Source of the DNA: Bacteroidales bacterium
Lineage (GTDB): Bacteria > Bacteroidota > Bacteroidia > Bacteroidales > UBA932
Direction: 5' to 3'
NCBI GenBank assembly: GCA_029098505.1
Contig: JAQXOE010000002.1
Coordinates: 1 to 64,000, forward strand
DNA: 64,000 bases
Shown: positions 47,723-55,390 of the stretch, piece after piece
How positions within the stretch are numbered: the first letter of the stretch is position 1
Layout: each line of letters begins with the position of its first letter
Program-made: the position numbers and the translations under genes
Notes under the pieces: model-generated
Databases searched by the model: none
What the model was told of the DNA's origin: nothing
Seen by the model: only the letters and a program-made list of their open reading frames with translations

Positions 47723-48739
47723 ATGTACAAACAGATAATACGCCCGATATTGTCAGTCTTCAATCAGGAGAATGCACACGATTTGTTTCTGAAGCTGGTC
47801 AGATTTACAAACCACCTCCCTGTTTTAGGATCGCTCGTCAGGTTGACCCATAAATATGAAAGAGCTGAACTGCATCGCGGAGTGTTCGGAATGGATTTCA
47901 AGAACCCTGTTGGCCTTGCTGCTGGCTTTGACACCGATGCAGAATGCCTTGAAGGACTTTCAGCCTTCGGTTTCTCTTTCATTGAAGTCGGCTCACTGAG
48001 TTGCGAGAAACAAGAAGGAGGCAAGAAACCAAGAACAGTGAGAGATAAATCCAGACGTGGCATCATTACAAGACCTGGCAACAGAAACAAGGGCATCAAG
48101 AATGCCATAGAGAATCTAAAGAACAATAATTCCTCAACTATATTATTCGGCAGCATTGCTCCGAATCAAAGCAGTCACAAAGATGAGGAAATGGTCGAGG
48201 ATTACTGCAGGGCTTTTTCATTGCTCTACGATTTTGTGGACGTTATCGTTGTCAATGTATCCTGTCCCAACGACAATGGCTTGCTATTCGTGCAGGACGG
48301 CAGTTCACTATCTGACGTCATTGACCCTCTCCTCGAGATCAGGCTCTGCTATGAGAAACACAAGCCCATTTTGATCAAGCTCTCTCCCGACACTCCTTTC
48401 GAGCAAATTGACCGCATGCTTGACTATTGCCGCCTGAACGGAATCGATGGCGTGATTGCAGGAAATTATTCGAAATGCTCTAGAGAAGTACTTGCTGCCC
48501 ACAAGATGACTGATTCAGCTTTCCTCTCCGGAGAAGAACTGTTCCCGAAGAGCCTTGAGCTTGTCAAACATATTCACGGATACACTCAAGGACGATTCCC
48601 TATTATCGGCTGCGGTGGAATTATGAGCCCCGCCCAGGCGAAGGAAATGATGGATGCCGGCGCTTCATTGATCCAGCTTTACAGCGGCATCGAATATGAA
48701 GGTCCGAAGCTGGTCAAACGTATTCTGAAATCAATTTAA
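47723..48739 (+). CDS. pyrD: Dihydroorotate dehydrogenase (quinone), class 2-like
   Basis: PyrD oxidises dihydroorotate to orotate in pyrimidine synthesis, with FMN and, in class 2, membrane quinone. The N-terminal extension (MYKQIIRPILSVFNQENAHDLFLKLVR) is the quinone tunnel of class 2. FMN-barrel motifs are NPVGLAAGFDTDAECLEGLSAFGFSFIEVGS, VIVVNVSCPNDNG, ILIKLSPDT, IDGVIAGN and PIIGCGGIMSPAQAKEMMDAGASLIQLYSG. The catalytic loop reads NVSCPN, with Cys where E. coli class 2 has Ser (NVSSPN). At 338 aa it is class 2 length. It is followed 8 bp later by cinA. Confidence 0.94.
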   Translation: MYKQIIRPILSVFNQENAHDLFLKLVRFTNHLPVLGSLVRLTHKYERAELHRGVFGMDFKNPVGLAAGFDTDAECLEGLSAFGFSFIEVGSLSCEKQEGGKKPRTVRDKSRRGIITRPGNRNKGIKNAIENLKNNNSSTILFGSIAPNQSSHKDEEMVEDYCRAFSLLYDFVDVIVVNVSCPNDNGLLFVQDGSSLSDVIDPLLEIRLCYEKHKPILIKLSPDTPFEQIDRMLDYCRLNGIDGVIAGNYSKCSREVLAAHKMTDSAFLSGEELFPKSLELVKHIHGYTQGRFPIIGCGGIMSPAQAKEMMDAGASLIQLYSGIEYEGPKLVKRILKSI

Positions 48740-48747
48740 TAATTGCA

Positions 48748-50016
48748 ATGTACACAGCATCAATTTGCACCATCGGTGATGAAATACTCATCGGCCAGAT
48801 TGTCGATACCAACTCCTCCAATATTGCGAGGGCACTGAACTCGCTGGGAATCAGAACAGGAGAAATGCTCTCCATCGGAGATGACAGACAAACCATCATA
48901 ACCAGACTCGAACAGGAATTGAGGGGCAATGACATAGTCATAACCACAGGAGGCCTCGGCCCGACCAAGGATGATATAACCAAAGAAGCCCTCGCTGAAC
49001 TCTCCAACAGCCAGGGAAGCTATATGCACGAAGGCCAGATGGAAGTGATACAGAGGATACTGAAATCCAGAGGTATCGAAATGTTGGACATAAATCGTCT
49101 CCAAGCTTATGTTCCGGACAAATGTGAGGTCATAGTCAACAAGTTTGGCACAGCTCCTATTATGGTTTTCAGATTCGACGAAAATCGCTTCGGGCACAAA
49201 TGCACCCTCTATACACTGCCTGGAGTACCTTTTGAAGCAATAGGAGCATTGGAGGATATCTTGTCAGATATAAAGAAACACTATAGTATAGATAGCATAA
49301 CGCACGGAAATATAATGACATACGGCATTGCAGAATCCGCGTTAGCCAAGAAAATAGAGACTTGGGAGGAAGCTCTGCCAAAAGATATGCACTTGGCCTA
49401 TCTTCCAAATCAGCTTACGGGGGTCAAACTAAGACTCTCTATTTACGGAGGTGATGAAAGCAGCAATGAAAAACGCATAAGGGAGGAATTCTCCAAGCTC
49501 AACGAAGTGATTGGCGATTATATTTATTCGGATAAAGAGGATAGCCTGGAAGGGCGCATAGGCAGCTTGCTCAGAGGTAGTGGCAAAACACTTTGCGCAG
49601 CCGAATCCTGCACAGGTGGCGAGATTTCACATCTTATTACTACAGTACCGGGTGCATCAGAATACTACTTCGGTTCAGTTACTTCATATTCCCCAAGAGT
49701 GAAGGAAAAGTTGCTGGGTGTATCTTCTGAAAGCATAGAGAAGTATGGAATCGTCAGCAGTCAGGTTGCAGCTGAGATGGCTGTTGGTGTCAGGAAACTG
49801 ATGGGCTGTACTTATTCTGTCTCTACAACAGGTTGGGCTGATTCATACGGAGACGAATTTGAAGAAGCGGGTACCGTTTGGGTGGGGCTTAGCGGTCCGA
49901 GGGGTACAAGGACAGTAAGATTCAATTTCAAGAATAAGAGGGCAATCAATATCCAGAGATTTGCAGCCGCTGCTCTTAATGAGCTGAGGAAAATGATTGA
50001 AGAGGATGACAAATAG
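48748..50016 (+). CDS. cinA: CinA family protein (competence/damage-inducible protein A)
   Basis: CinA proteins join a molybdopterin-binding-like domain, which has ADP-ribose pyrophosphatase activity, to a nicotinamide-nucleotide amidase domain. They recycle pyridine nucleotides. In the 422 aa, the N-terminal MoCF domain (about 1-170) shows SICTIGDEILIGQIVDTNSSNIA and TTGGLGPTKDDITKEALAE. The C-terminal CinA domain (about 265-420) shows LCAAESCTGGEISHLITTVPGASEYYFGSVTSYS and STTGWADS (usual ST-G-x-AGP), a slight change at the Ala-Gly-Pro spot. It starts 8 bp after pyrD and ends at the structured 403-bp gap. Confidence 0.93.
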   Translation: MYTASICTIGDEILIGQIVDTNSSNIARALNSLGIRTGEMLSIGDDRQTIITRLEQELRGNDIVITTGGLGPTKDDITKEALAELSNSQGSYMHEGQMEVIQRILKSRGIEMLDINRLQAYVPDKCEVIVNKFGTAPIMVFRFDENRFGHKCTLYTLPGVPFEAIGALEDILSDIKKHYSIDSITHGNIMTYGIAESALAKKIETWEEALPKDMHLAYLPNQLTGVKLRLSIYGGDESSNEKRIREEFSKLNEVIGDYIYSDKEDSLEGRIGSLLRGSGKTLCAAESCTGGEISHLITTVPGASEYYFGSVTSYSPRVKEKLLGVSSESIEKYGIVSSQVAAEMAVGVRKLMGCTYSVSTTGWADSYGDEFEEAGTVWVGLSGPRGTRTVRFNFKNKRAINIQRFAAAALNELRKMIEEDDK

Positions 50017-50387
50017 GTCAATCATTAATTGAAGGAAGGTACTCACGGTCGCTCCGCGAAACTTGGGACAAGCTTCGCTCCCGTGAGTACCTTCCTCCTT
50101 CAAAGACAATGACCCTGACAACCATACCCTAAACTCCGCTAATCTTGGGACAAACTGTAAGCGTGGGGGATAAATGCCTGACACATAGCGAGTTAGATGG
50201 TTATCTATGGGAAATATTTCCCATAGATAAATACTTAAGTCATTGATACACAATAAGTTATCTCCCACGACGGCCACGTAGATCCACAGCGCAGCAAAGA
50301 TCCCACGGCAGCAACTTTTCCAGCCAACACAAAAGAAATTGAAGTCTAAGTTGATTTGCAACTTAAATTGACCTATATCATTGATTT
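50017..50387. other. Structured gene-free region after cinA: hairpin, direct repeat, 30-bp palindrome
   Basis: No credible coding frame and no TAnnTTTG promoter is seen on either strand. The region holds: a long hairpin at 50029-50103 with 7 + 13 paired bases split by a 3-nt bulge; a 23-nt direct repeat (50052-50074 and 50134-50156, 20 of 23 identical, core CTTGGGACAA); an inverted repeat CGTGGGGGATAA (50162-50173) / TTATCTCCCACG (50258-50269); and inside that a perfect 30-bp palindrome (50201-50230). The hairpin begins 12 nt after the cinA stop but lacks a T tract, so it is not a standard intrinsic terminator. It could be a structured RNA or the remnant of a mobile repeat. Confidence 0.7.
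50201..50230. repeat. Perfect 30-bp palindrome
   Basis: TTATCTATGGGAAAT directly followed by its exact reverse complement ATTTCCCATAGATAA, with no spacer. It is nested in a 12-bp inverted repeat (50162-50173/50258-50269). A palindrome this long without a loop is unlikely to arise by chance and usually marks a protein binding site or cruciform-forming sequence. Confidence 0.85.
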
Positions 50388-50422
50388 TAACAAAAGAGTT
50401 ATATATTATAACTTTTTTGTTA
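50388..50422. repeat. Paired-palindrome element D (two 14-bp sites, 21 bp apart)
   Basis: TAACAAAAGAGTTA (50388-50401) and TAACTTTTTTGTTA (50409-50422), starts 21 bp apart. The second site is identical to the first site of element C. The stop codon TAA of the dipeptidase gene (-) is part of the second site. The whole is also an inverted repeat with a single G.T-type mismatch in 15-bp arms. Confidence 0.7.
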
Positions 50423-51508
50423 GAGAATTTTAGCCACCCTTTCAACTTCTTTAAGCACCCGAAGCAGGTTTCCTCCAGCCACTTTTTCTATATCCTTCCC
50501 GGAATAACCTCGTCTCCTCATCTCTTCCCAAAGAATAGGAAAACAGGAGACATTCTCCAATCCGGAAGGAGGAACGGCTATGCCATCAAAATCACTTCCG
50601 ACACCTACGTAATCAATGCCCGCAATGTCTATCACGTGCTCAATATGGTCAACCACATCAACATACGAAGGACGGTCAAGCTCCAAGAGTCTGTTCTGAA
50701 CATCCACCCAAGCCTTGACCTTTTCTGGATTGCGAGGATCGGCGATGAAATCAGCTTCTATGGCATCAGCCTCATCCTCAAGGCCGCAGGAGTCCAATTT
50801 TGCGCAAAAAGCATCAGAAAGGAAGCGGGGATAAAAATTGACAGCGACCATTCCGCCTTTCGCGGCTATTGCCCTTATCAATTCGTCGGAAAGGTTTCTG
50901 CGATGCGAAGCCATTGCCCTGCAGCAGGAATGGGTCGATACTATCGGTGCCTTTGATAACTCAAGGCAGTCGCGGACAGTATCGTCTGAACAGTGGGCAA
51001 TGTCAATCAACATTCCCAGGCGGTTCATTTCGGCTACGACTTCCCTTCCGAAAGGGCTGAGGCCACCCCATCTGCACTGACCTGCGCAAGAGTCGCAGAT
51101 TTCATTATCAGCATTGTGGGCAAGTGTCATACCGATTACTCCCATTCGATAAAACATCCGTAAAAGGGAAAGTGATTTCTGAATGGGAGCGCCGTTCTCA
51201 AGAGTGATAAGGACAGAGGTCAGACCGCGCCTTTTGTTTTCAAGCAGTTCTTCTGAGTTGAACGCCAGCTCTACCCTACCTTCTGCAGCATCAATCTGGT
51301 CATAGAGCTCAGAAAGCATTTGAAGGACGTATCTAGTTGACTCATCGGGAGTTAGAGCAGGTGAATTAAATAAAGCAAAGAAAGCTGCATCAACTCCACC
51401 TGCTTTCATTTTAGGAAAATCAACCTGGCCCCAGACGTTGTCCTCCATAAAGTTGCGGGCCCGTACCATCTGAGAGGGTGAATCACAATGGGAATCGAAT
51501 ACAAGCAT
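50420..51508 (-). CDS. Membrane dipeptidase family (M19) peptidase
   Basis: M19 enzymes are zinc dipeptidases of the renal dipeptidase type. The 362-aa protein has FDSHCDSP with the first metal ligands (HxD-like), a bridging Glu in VLITLENGAPI, MTLAHNADN, LIDIAHCSDDTVRDCLELSKAPIVSTHSCCRAMASHRRNLSDE with two conserved His, and HVIDIAGIDYVGVGSDFDGI with the final Asp. No signal peptide is present, so it is probably cytoplasmic in spite of the family name. It is 2 bp downstream of the GIN-domain gene and seems to end the valS-tat-abcF run. Confidence 0.93.
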   Translation of the reverse strand: MLVFDSHCDSPSQMVRARNFMEDNVWGQVDFPKMKAGGVDAAFFALFNSPALTPDESTRYVLQMLSELYDQIDAAEGRVELAFNSEELLENKRRGLTSVLITLENGAPIQKSLSLLRMFYRMGVIGMTLAHNADNEICDSCAGQCRWGGLSPFGREVVAEMNRLGMLIDIAHCSDDTVRDCLELSKAPIVSTHSCCRAMASHRRNLSDELIRAIAAKGGMVAVNFYPRFLSDAFCAKLDSCGLEDEADAIEADFIADPRNPEKVKAWVDVQNRLLELDRPSYVDVVDHIEHVIDIAGIDYVGVGSDFDGIAVPPSGLENVSCFPILWEEMRRRGYSGKDIEKVAGGNLLRVLKEVERVAKIL

Positions 51509-51510
51509 AC

Positions 51511-52440
51511 TTACTTCTTGCCTTCTCCGTACCTTGATACCGAAGATGTTTTGATATTGACAATGCTGATAACGGGGTCACCGTCATAGACGAGGGAAGA
51601 GCTTCCGCTCATTTCAATGCTGAGTTTCTCAGAAGCTGCCTCGGTGAGTTTGCAAGTGCCTGACAATTTAACCGTTGCATCAGCAGTACGAAAATTGATG
51701 GCGTCAATATTGGCATTGCCCGAGCCATTGACTATGAGTTCACGCGTCTTTCCCTTGATGCAGGTCTTCGAAGATCCTGCCGCCTTAAGCTCTGCGACCA
51801 AAGTCTGTCCTTCCAACTCCAGATCTGCGTTCGATGTTGTGTTGAGCGCAAGATGCTCGCTGCTGTGGCCGATGTACGCAGAAGATGAACCGGAGGCTGT
51901 AATTTCGAGGCTTTCCGCATTGACATCAAACTCTGCCTGGCTCTTGTCAGCGAGATTGATACTGACATTTGTGGCATCAAGCGCAAGCTTTTTCAGGCGA
52001 GATGACTCAAGAAGTGAAATACTGAAATCCTTGCATCTCAGTTCATTCTCAACGTAAAGCGTGGATTTGCCGGCAAGTTTCACTGAACAAAGCGGTTCAG
52101 GAGTGCTTACAACCACATTGAGGACAGGAGCTTCAGCTTTCCTTCCTTTATAAAGTTTCTTTACGTCAGATGGCAAGGATTTCTTGTCTATAGTAATATA
52201 CAGAACATTCTTTTTTACATATGCTTGGATATAATCAGCAAGGACACTGTCAACGGTCAGAGTGGCCGAGTAGTTCCTGCGTGAACTTACCAGCCTGACA
52301 TCAAAATCATAGCTGACATCAATCGCATCAAAAGAAGAGAAATCACGGTTGATTTCTACTACCTGAGCTGATGCTCCAAGTGAAGCAATACATAAAGCAA
52401 CGCTACAGAACAAAACCTTTAAATAATTAAATCTCAACAT
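51511..52440 (-). CDS. GIN-domain (DUF2807) exported protein
   Basis: A 309-aa exported protein with a signal peptide (VLFCSVALCIASLGASAQ) and the putative auto-transporter adhesin head GIN domain. It shows the usual DFSSFDAIDVSYDFDVRLV opening, repeated Ser/Asn-rich beta-turns (KLAGKSTLYVENEL, ASGSSSAYIG, NTTSNADLELEG, AAGSSKTCIKG, NGSGNANIDAINF, MSGSSSLVYDGDPVI) that make a right-handed beta-helix, and a basic tail. These proteins are common in Bacteroidota and are thought to sit in the periplasm or at the outer membrane; their role is not established. It sits 11 bp downstream of the ABC-F gene. Confidence 0.9.
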   Translation of the reverse strand: MLRFNYLKVLFCSVALCIASLGASAQVVEINRDFSSFDAIDVSYDFDVRLVSSRRNYSATLTVDSVLADYIQAYVKKNVLYITIDKKSLPSDVKKLYKGRKAEAPVLNVVVSTPEPLCSVKLAGKSTLYVENELRCKDFSISLLESSRLKKLALDATNVSINLADKSQAEFDVNAESLEITASGSSSAYIGHSSEHLALNTTSNADLELEGQTLVAELKAAGSSKTCIKGKTRELIVNGSGNANIDAINFRTADATVKLSGTCKLTEAASEKLSIEMSGSSSLVYDGDPVISIVNIKTSSVSRYGEGKK

Positions 52441-52451
52441 AATATAATAAT

Positions 52452-54377
52452 TTAATCCTCCATTAAACTAGCCCATTCATCCGTCATTGCATCTAAATCG
52501 CGCTTACGCTCCAGATACTCTCGGGTGAGCTCAATAATATCATCATCCGGGCCGGGAGCTGCAAGCAGCTTCTCAATTTCCGCCATTCGGGTCTCCCTTT
52601 TGCCAATCTCACATTCGAGCCAGGAAATCCTGTTCTTGACTTTTCTTGATTCCTTGCTGGAAGCCTTTCTCTCCTGAAAATCCTTCTGAGCCTCGATTTT
52701 CTTCTCATCAGCCTTCGAAGCAGAAGGCTGGGAGTTTCCAAAGCGGCGCTCAAGCTCCTGAAGATTCTCAATCTTGCGTTTCGCCAGAAAATCACTCACG
52801 CTTCCAAGGTGCTCTTTGACTCTTCCGTCCTTGAACTCATACATTTTATCTACAAGCCCATCGAGAAAATCCCTATCGTGTGACACTACAATCAACGTAC
52901 CGTCATACTCTTTCAAAGCTGACTTCAGAATATCCTTGGATTGAATATCCATATGATTCGTAGGTTCGTCAAGAGCGAGAAGATTGTGGCTGGAAAGCAT
53001 AAGTTTAGCCATACCCAGACGGGCCCTTTCTCCACCGCTGAGCACTGAAACCCTTTTGTCAATATCCTCCCCACGGAAAAGGAATGCCCCAAGGATATCG
53101 CGGAGCTTGGTTCTGACATCTCCGACAGCTATTCTGTCAAGGGTACTGAAAACAGTTTCACGCTTGTCAAGTACATCCTCCTGGTTCTGAGCAAAATAAC
53201 CAATATCAACATTATGACCTATCTTCGCCTCTCCTGAGATGGGGTCCAACTCACGCATAATTACACGCATCAAGGTGGTCTTGCCCTCACCGTTCCGTCC
53301 AATCAAAGCTACCTTCTCCCCTCTTTTGATTTCAATCTCGGCATCCCTGAAAACCACTTTCTGAGGATAGCCCACAGTCAGGGCGCTGCCCTTGAAGACC
53401 ACGTCGCCGGAACGTTGTGCAGGAGGAAACTTGACGTGCATCGCCTTCGTGTCAGTCTCGTCAATTTCTATCCTTTCCAGCTTCTCCAAAGCCTTGATCC
53501 TGGACTGGACCTGATTCGACTTGGTCGGCTTGTACCTGAACTTGTTGATGAAGTCTTCTGTCTTCTCTATCATCCTCTGCTGGTTCTCATAGGCCGCAGT
53601 CTGCTGGGCAATACGTTCAGCCCTGAGCTCAACATACTTGCTGTATGGCACCTTGTAGTCCGTCACGTGCCCCAGAGCCACCTCAACCGTGCGGTTGGTA
53701 ACATTGTCCAGAAACTTCCTGTCGTGGGACACCAGCATCAGCGAGCCGCGATAATTCTTCAGATAATCCTCAAGCCATTCAATTGACTCAATGTCAAGGT
53801 GGTTCGTAGGCTCATCGAGAAGCAGCACATCAGGTGATCCAAGCAGTATCTTGGCCAATTCGATACGCATATTCCAGCCCTGGCTGAAGGTCTCAGTCTT
53901 CCTGAACAGCTCTTCATCCTTGAAACCCAAACCAAGCAGGGTCCTCTGCGCCCTGACCTCAGGCGGCTCATTGTGACTGATGGCAAGATGGTCGTTCAAA
54001 TCATTCAGTCTCGTAATGAGATTGAGATAGGAAGCGGATTCATAGTCGGTTCTCTCGGAGAGCTGAACGGTAATCTCCCCTATCTCCTTCTCCATTGCCT
54101 TAAAGGCATCAAAAGCGGTCATAGCCTCCTCGAGGACGGTCCTGCCTTTATTATGCTGCATAATCTGAGGCAGATACCCTATGGTAACGTGCTGGGGCTT
54201 GTCGATAGTCCCTGAGCTAGGGCTCTGCTCCCCGCATAGCAATTTCAATATCGTGGACTTTCCTGCGCCGTTCTTTCCGACAAGGCCAATCTTGTCGCTT
54301 TCGCTGACGTGAAAGCTGATTCTGTCAAGCAAGGTCCAGTTGCCATAAGCAACGGTCAAGTCATTGATTGATATCAT
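52452..54377 (-). CDS. ABC-F family ATPase
   Basis: A soluble 641-aa protein with two ABC ATPase domains and no membrane part; ABC-F proteins bind the ribosome and relieve stalled or drug-bound translation, or act in repair. Domain 1 has Walker A GLVGKNGAGKST, the unusual signature FSQGWNMRIELAK (in place of LSGGxxxR) and LLLDEPTNHLD. Domain 2 has ALIGRNGEGKTT, VLSGGERARLGMAK and LALDEPTNHMD. A linker between them includes IEKTEDFINKFRYKPTKSNQVQSRIKALEKLERIE. A C-terminal coiled coil (about 550-641) is present as in Uup. Any resistance role cannot be inferred. The start overlaps the tatC stop (ATGA). Confidence 0.92.
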   Translation of the reverse strand: MISINDLTVAYGNWTLLDRISFHVSESDKIGLVGKNGAGKSTILKLLCGEQSPSSGTIDKPQHVTIGYLPQIMQHNKGRTVLEEAMTAFDAFKAMEKEIGEITVQLSERTDYESASYLNLITRLNDLNDHLAISHNEPPEVRAQRTLLGLGFKDEELFRKTETFSQGWNMRIELAKILLGSPDVLLLDEPTNHLDIESIEWLEDYLKNYRGSLMLVSHDRKFLDNVTNRTVEVALGHVTDYKVPYSKYVELRAERIAQQTAAYENQQRMIEKTEDFINKFRYKPTKSNQVQSRIKALEKLERIEIDETDTKAMHVKFPPAQRSGDVVFKGSALTVGYPQKVVFRDAEIEIKRGEKVALIGRNGEGKTTLMRVIMRELDPISGEAKIGHNVDIGYFAQNQEDVLDKRETVFSTLDRIAVGDVRTKLRDILGAFLFRGEDIDKRVSVLSGGERARLGMAKLMLSSHNLLALDEPTNHMDIQSKDILKSALKEYDGTLIVVSHDRDFLDGLVDKMYEFKDGRVKEHLGSVSDFLAKRKIENLQELERRFGNSQPSASKADEKKIEAQKDFQERKASSKESRKVKNRISWLECEIGKRETRMAEIEKLLAAPGPDDDIIELTREYLERKRDLDAMTDEWASLMED

Positions 54378-55150
54378 TTCTCTTCAATTGATGAAGTATT
54401 GTTTTTCCTGCATAGCAGGATGCTGAATTCATACAAAAGGTACAGAGGGACTGACAGAACAAACATTGACACGGGATCGGACGGAGTGATGAGGGCCGAC
54501 AATATCAGTATAACCATAAAGGCGTGACGTCTGTATTTGCGCAGACTCTCTCTTCCGACCATCCCGAGTCGTGACAATGCCATTATGACGGTAGGAAATT
54601 CGAAAACCAGGCCGATGAGCAGCACCATCGAGGTAAAAAGACTGATGTAACTGCTCAAGGAGATGGTATTGCTGACTGCATCGCTCACCTGATAGCCCAT
54701 AAAGAAATTAAGGCACACGGGAAGGACGAAGCAATATCCCACGACAACACCCAGATAAAAGAGCACCGAACCCAGTTTGAAGGCATTTCCTATCGCCTTA
54801 CGCTCATTGTCATACAAAGCCGGGGCAATGAAACTCCAGATTTGCCAGACAATGAACGGAAACGCAGCCACGAAACCGAGGGCGACTGCCATCTTCAAAT
54901 GAATGAAGAATTGTGCTGTAACGTCGATATTTATTAGTTCCATATCGACCTGCAGGCCCGTCCACCTGTAAAGGAAGAAATCCGGACGTGTAGGACTCAG
55001 GACAATACCGTCGAAAAGCGGACCCTTGAAAATAAATCCGATCAAACTGAAAATGCCCACTGCGGCCAGGGATCGGAGCACACAAAACCTGAGCTCCTCA
55101 AGATGGTCCCAGAAGGACATTTCAGATACTTTAGTCTTTTTCTCTGTCAA
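54374..55150 (-). CDS. tatC: Sec-independent protein translocase TatC
   Basis: TatC is the receptor of the twin-arginine system, which exports folded proteins. Its 258 aa include six membrane segments and the family motifs MSFWDHLEELRFCVLRSLAAV with conserved Glu, FPFIVWQIWSFIAPALYDNERK, and FEFPTVIMALSRLGMVG. The N-terminal cytosolic tip that recognises the RR signal is intact. With tatA upstream and no tatB it is a minimal TatAC system, as seen in Gram-positives and many Bacteroidota. It is 6 bp downstream of tatA and overlaps the ABC-F gene. Confidence 0.97.
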   Translation of the reverse strand: MTEKKTKVSEMSFWDHLEELRFCVLRSLAAVGIFSLIGFIFKGPLFDGIVLSPTRPDFFLYRWTGLQVDMELINIDVTAQFFIHLKMAVALGFVAAFPFIVWQIWSFIAPALYDNERKAIGNAFKLGSVLFYLGVVVGYCFVLPVCLNFFMGYQVSDAVSNTISLSSYISLFTSMVLLIGLVFEFPTVIMALSRLGMVGRESLRKYRRHAFMVILILSALITPSDPVSMFVLSVPLYLLYEFSILLCRKNNTSSIEEK

Positions 55151-55156
55151 AGCCCG

Positions 55157-55354
55157 TCAATCTTTCTTCGACTCGTCGCGGTCAACATCCTTGACCTCGT
55201 TCTCAATCTCCTTGACGCCTTTCTTGAAACTCTTGACGCCCTTGCCAATGCCTTCCATTAGCTCGGGAATTTTCTTGCCTCCGAAGAGAAGCAGGAAGAT
55301 CGCTACAATGGCAATCAGTTCCCAGGTACCGATGAATAGAGGTTGAATCAACAT
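55157..55354 (-). CDS. tatA: Sec-independent protein translocase TatA/E
   Basis: The 65-aa TatA has one N-terminal membrane helix ([24 protein letters not shown], with the conserved FGxxKLPEL-like hinge), an amphipathic helix ([22 protein letters not shown]) and a charged tail. It oligomerises to form the pore for folded Tat substrates. The ATG at 55354 lies 1 nt away from paired-palindrome element B, which fills the spacer to valS. TatA is very short here but complete. It opens the tatA-tatC-abcF-GIN-dipeptidase group. Confidence 0.95.
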   Translation of the reverse strand: MLIQPLFIGTWELIAIVAIFLLLFGGKKIPELMEGIGKGVKSFKKGVKEIENEVKDVDRDESKKD

Positions 55355-55355
55355 A

Positions 55356-55390
55356 TAACAAAAATGTTAAAATATATAACAACAGTGTTT
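55356..55390. repeat. Paired-palindrome element B (two 14-bp sites, 21 bp apart)
   Basis: TAACAAAAATGTTA (55356-55369) and TAACAACAGTGTTT (55377-55390), starts exactly 21 bp apart. It fills the whole 35-bp spacer between the valS stop (55390-55392) and the tatA ATG (55354). The second site deviates only in its last base from TAACA-N4-TGTTA. Confidence 0.75.

Noticed and set aside
50029-50103. Hairpin after cinA as an intrinsic terminator
   Set aside because: The stem is long but no T tract follows on the plus strand, and the loop holds half of a direct repeat.
49843-50445. 200-aa minus-strand ORF across the cinA tail and the gap
   Set aside because: Its sequence has no protein-like features and it overlaps cinA and the dipeptidase end; it is an open frame by chance.
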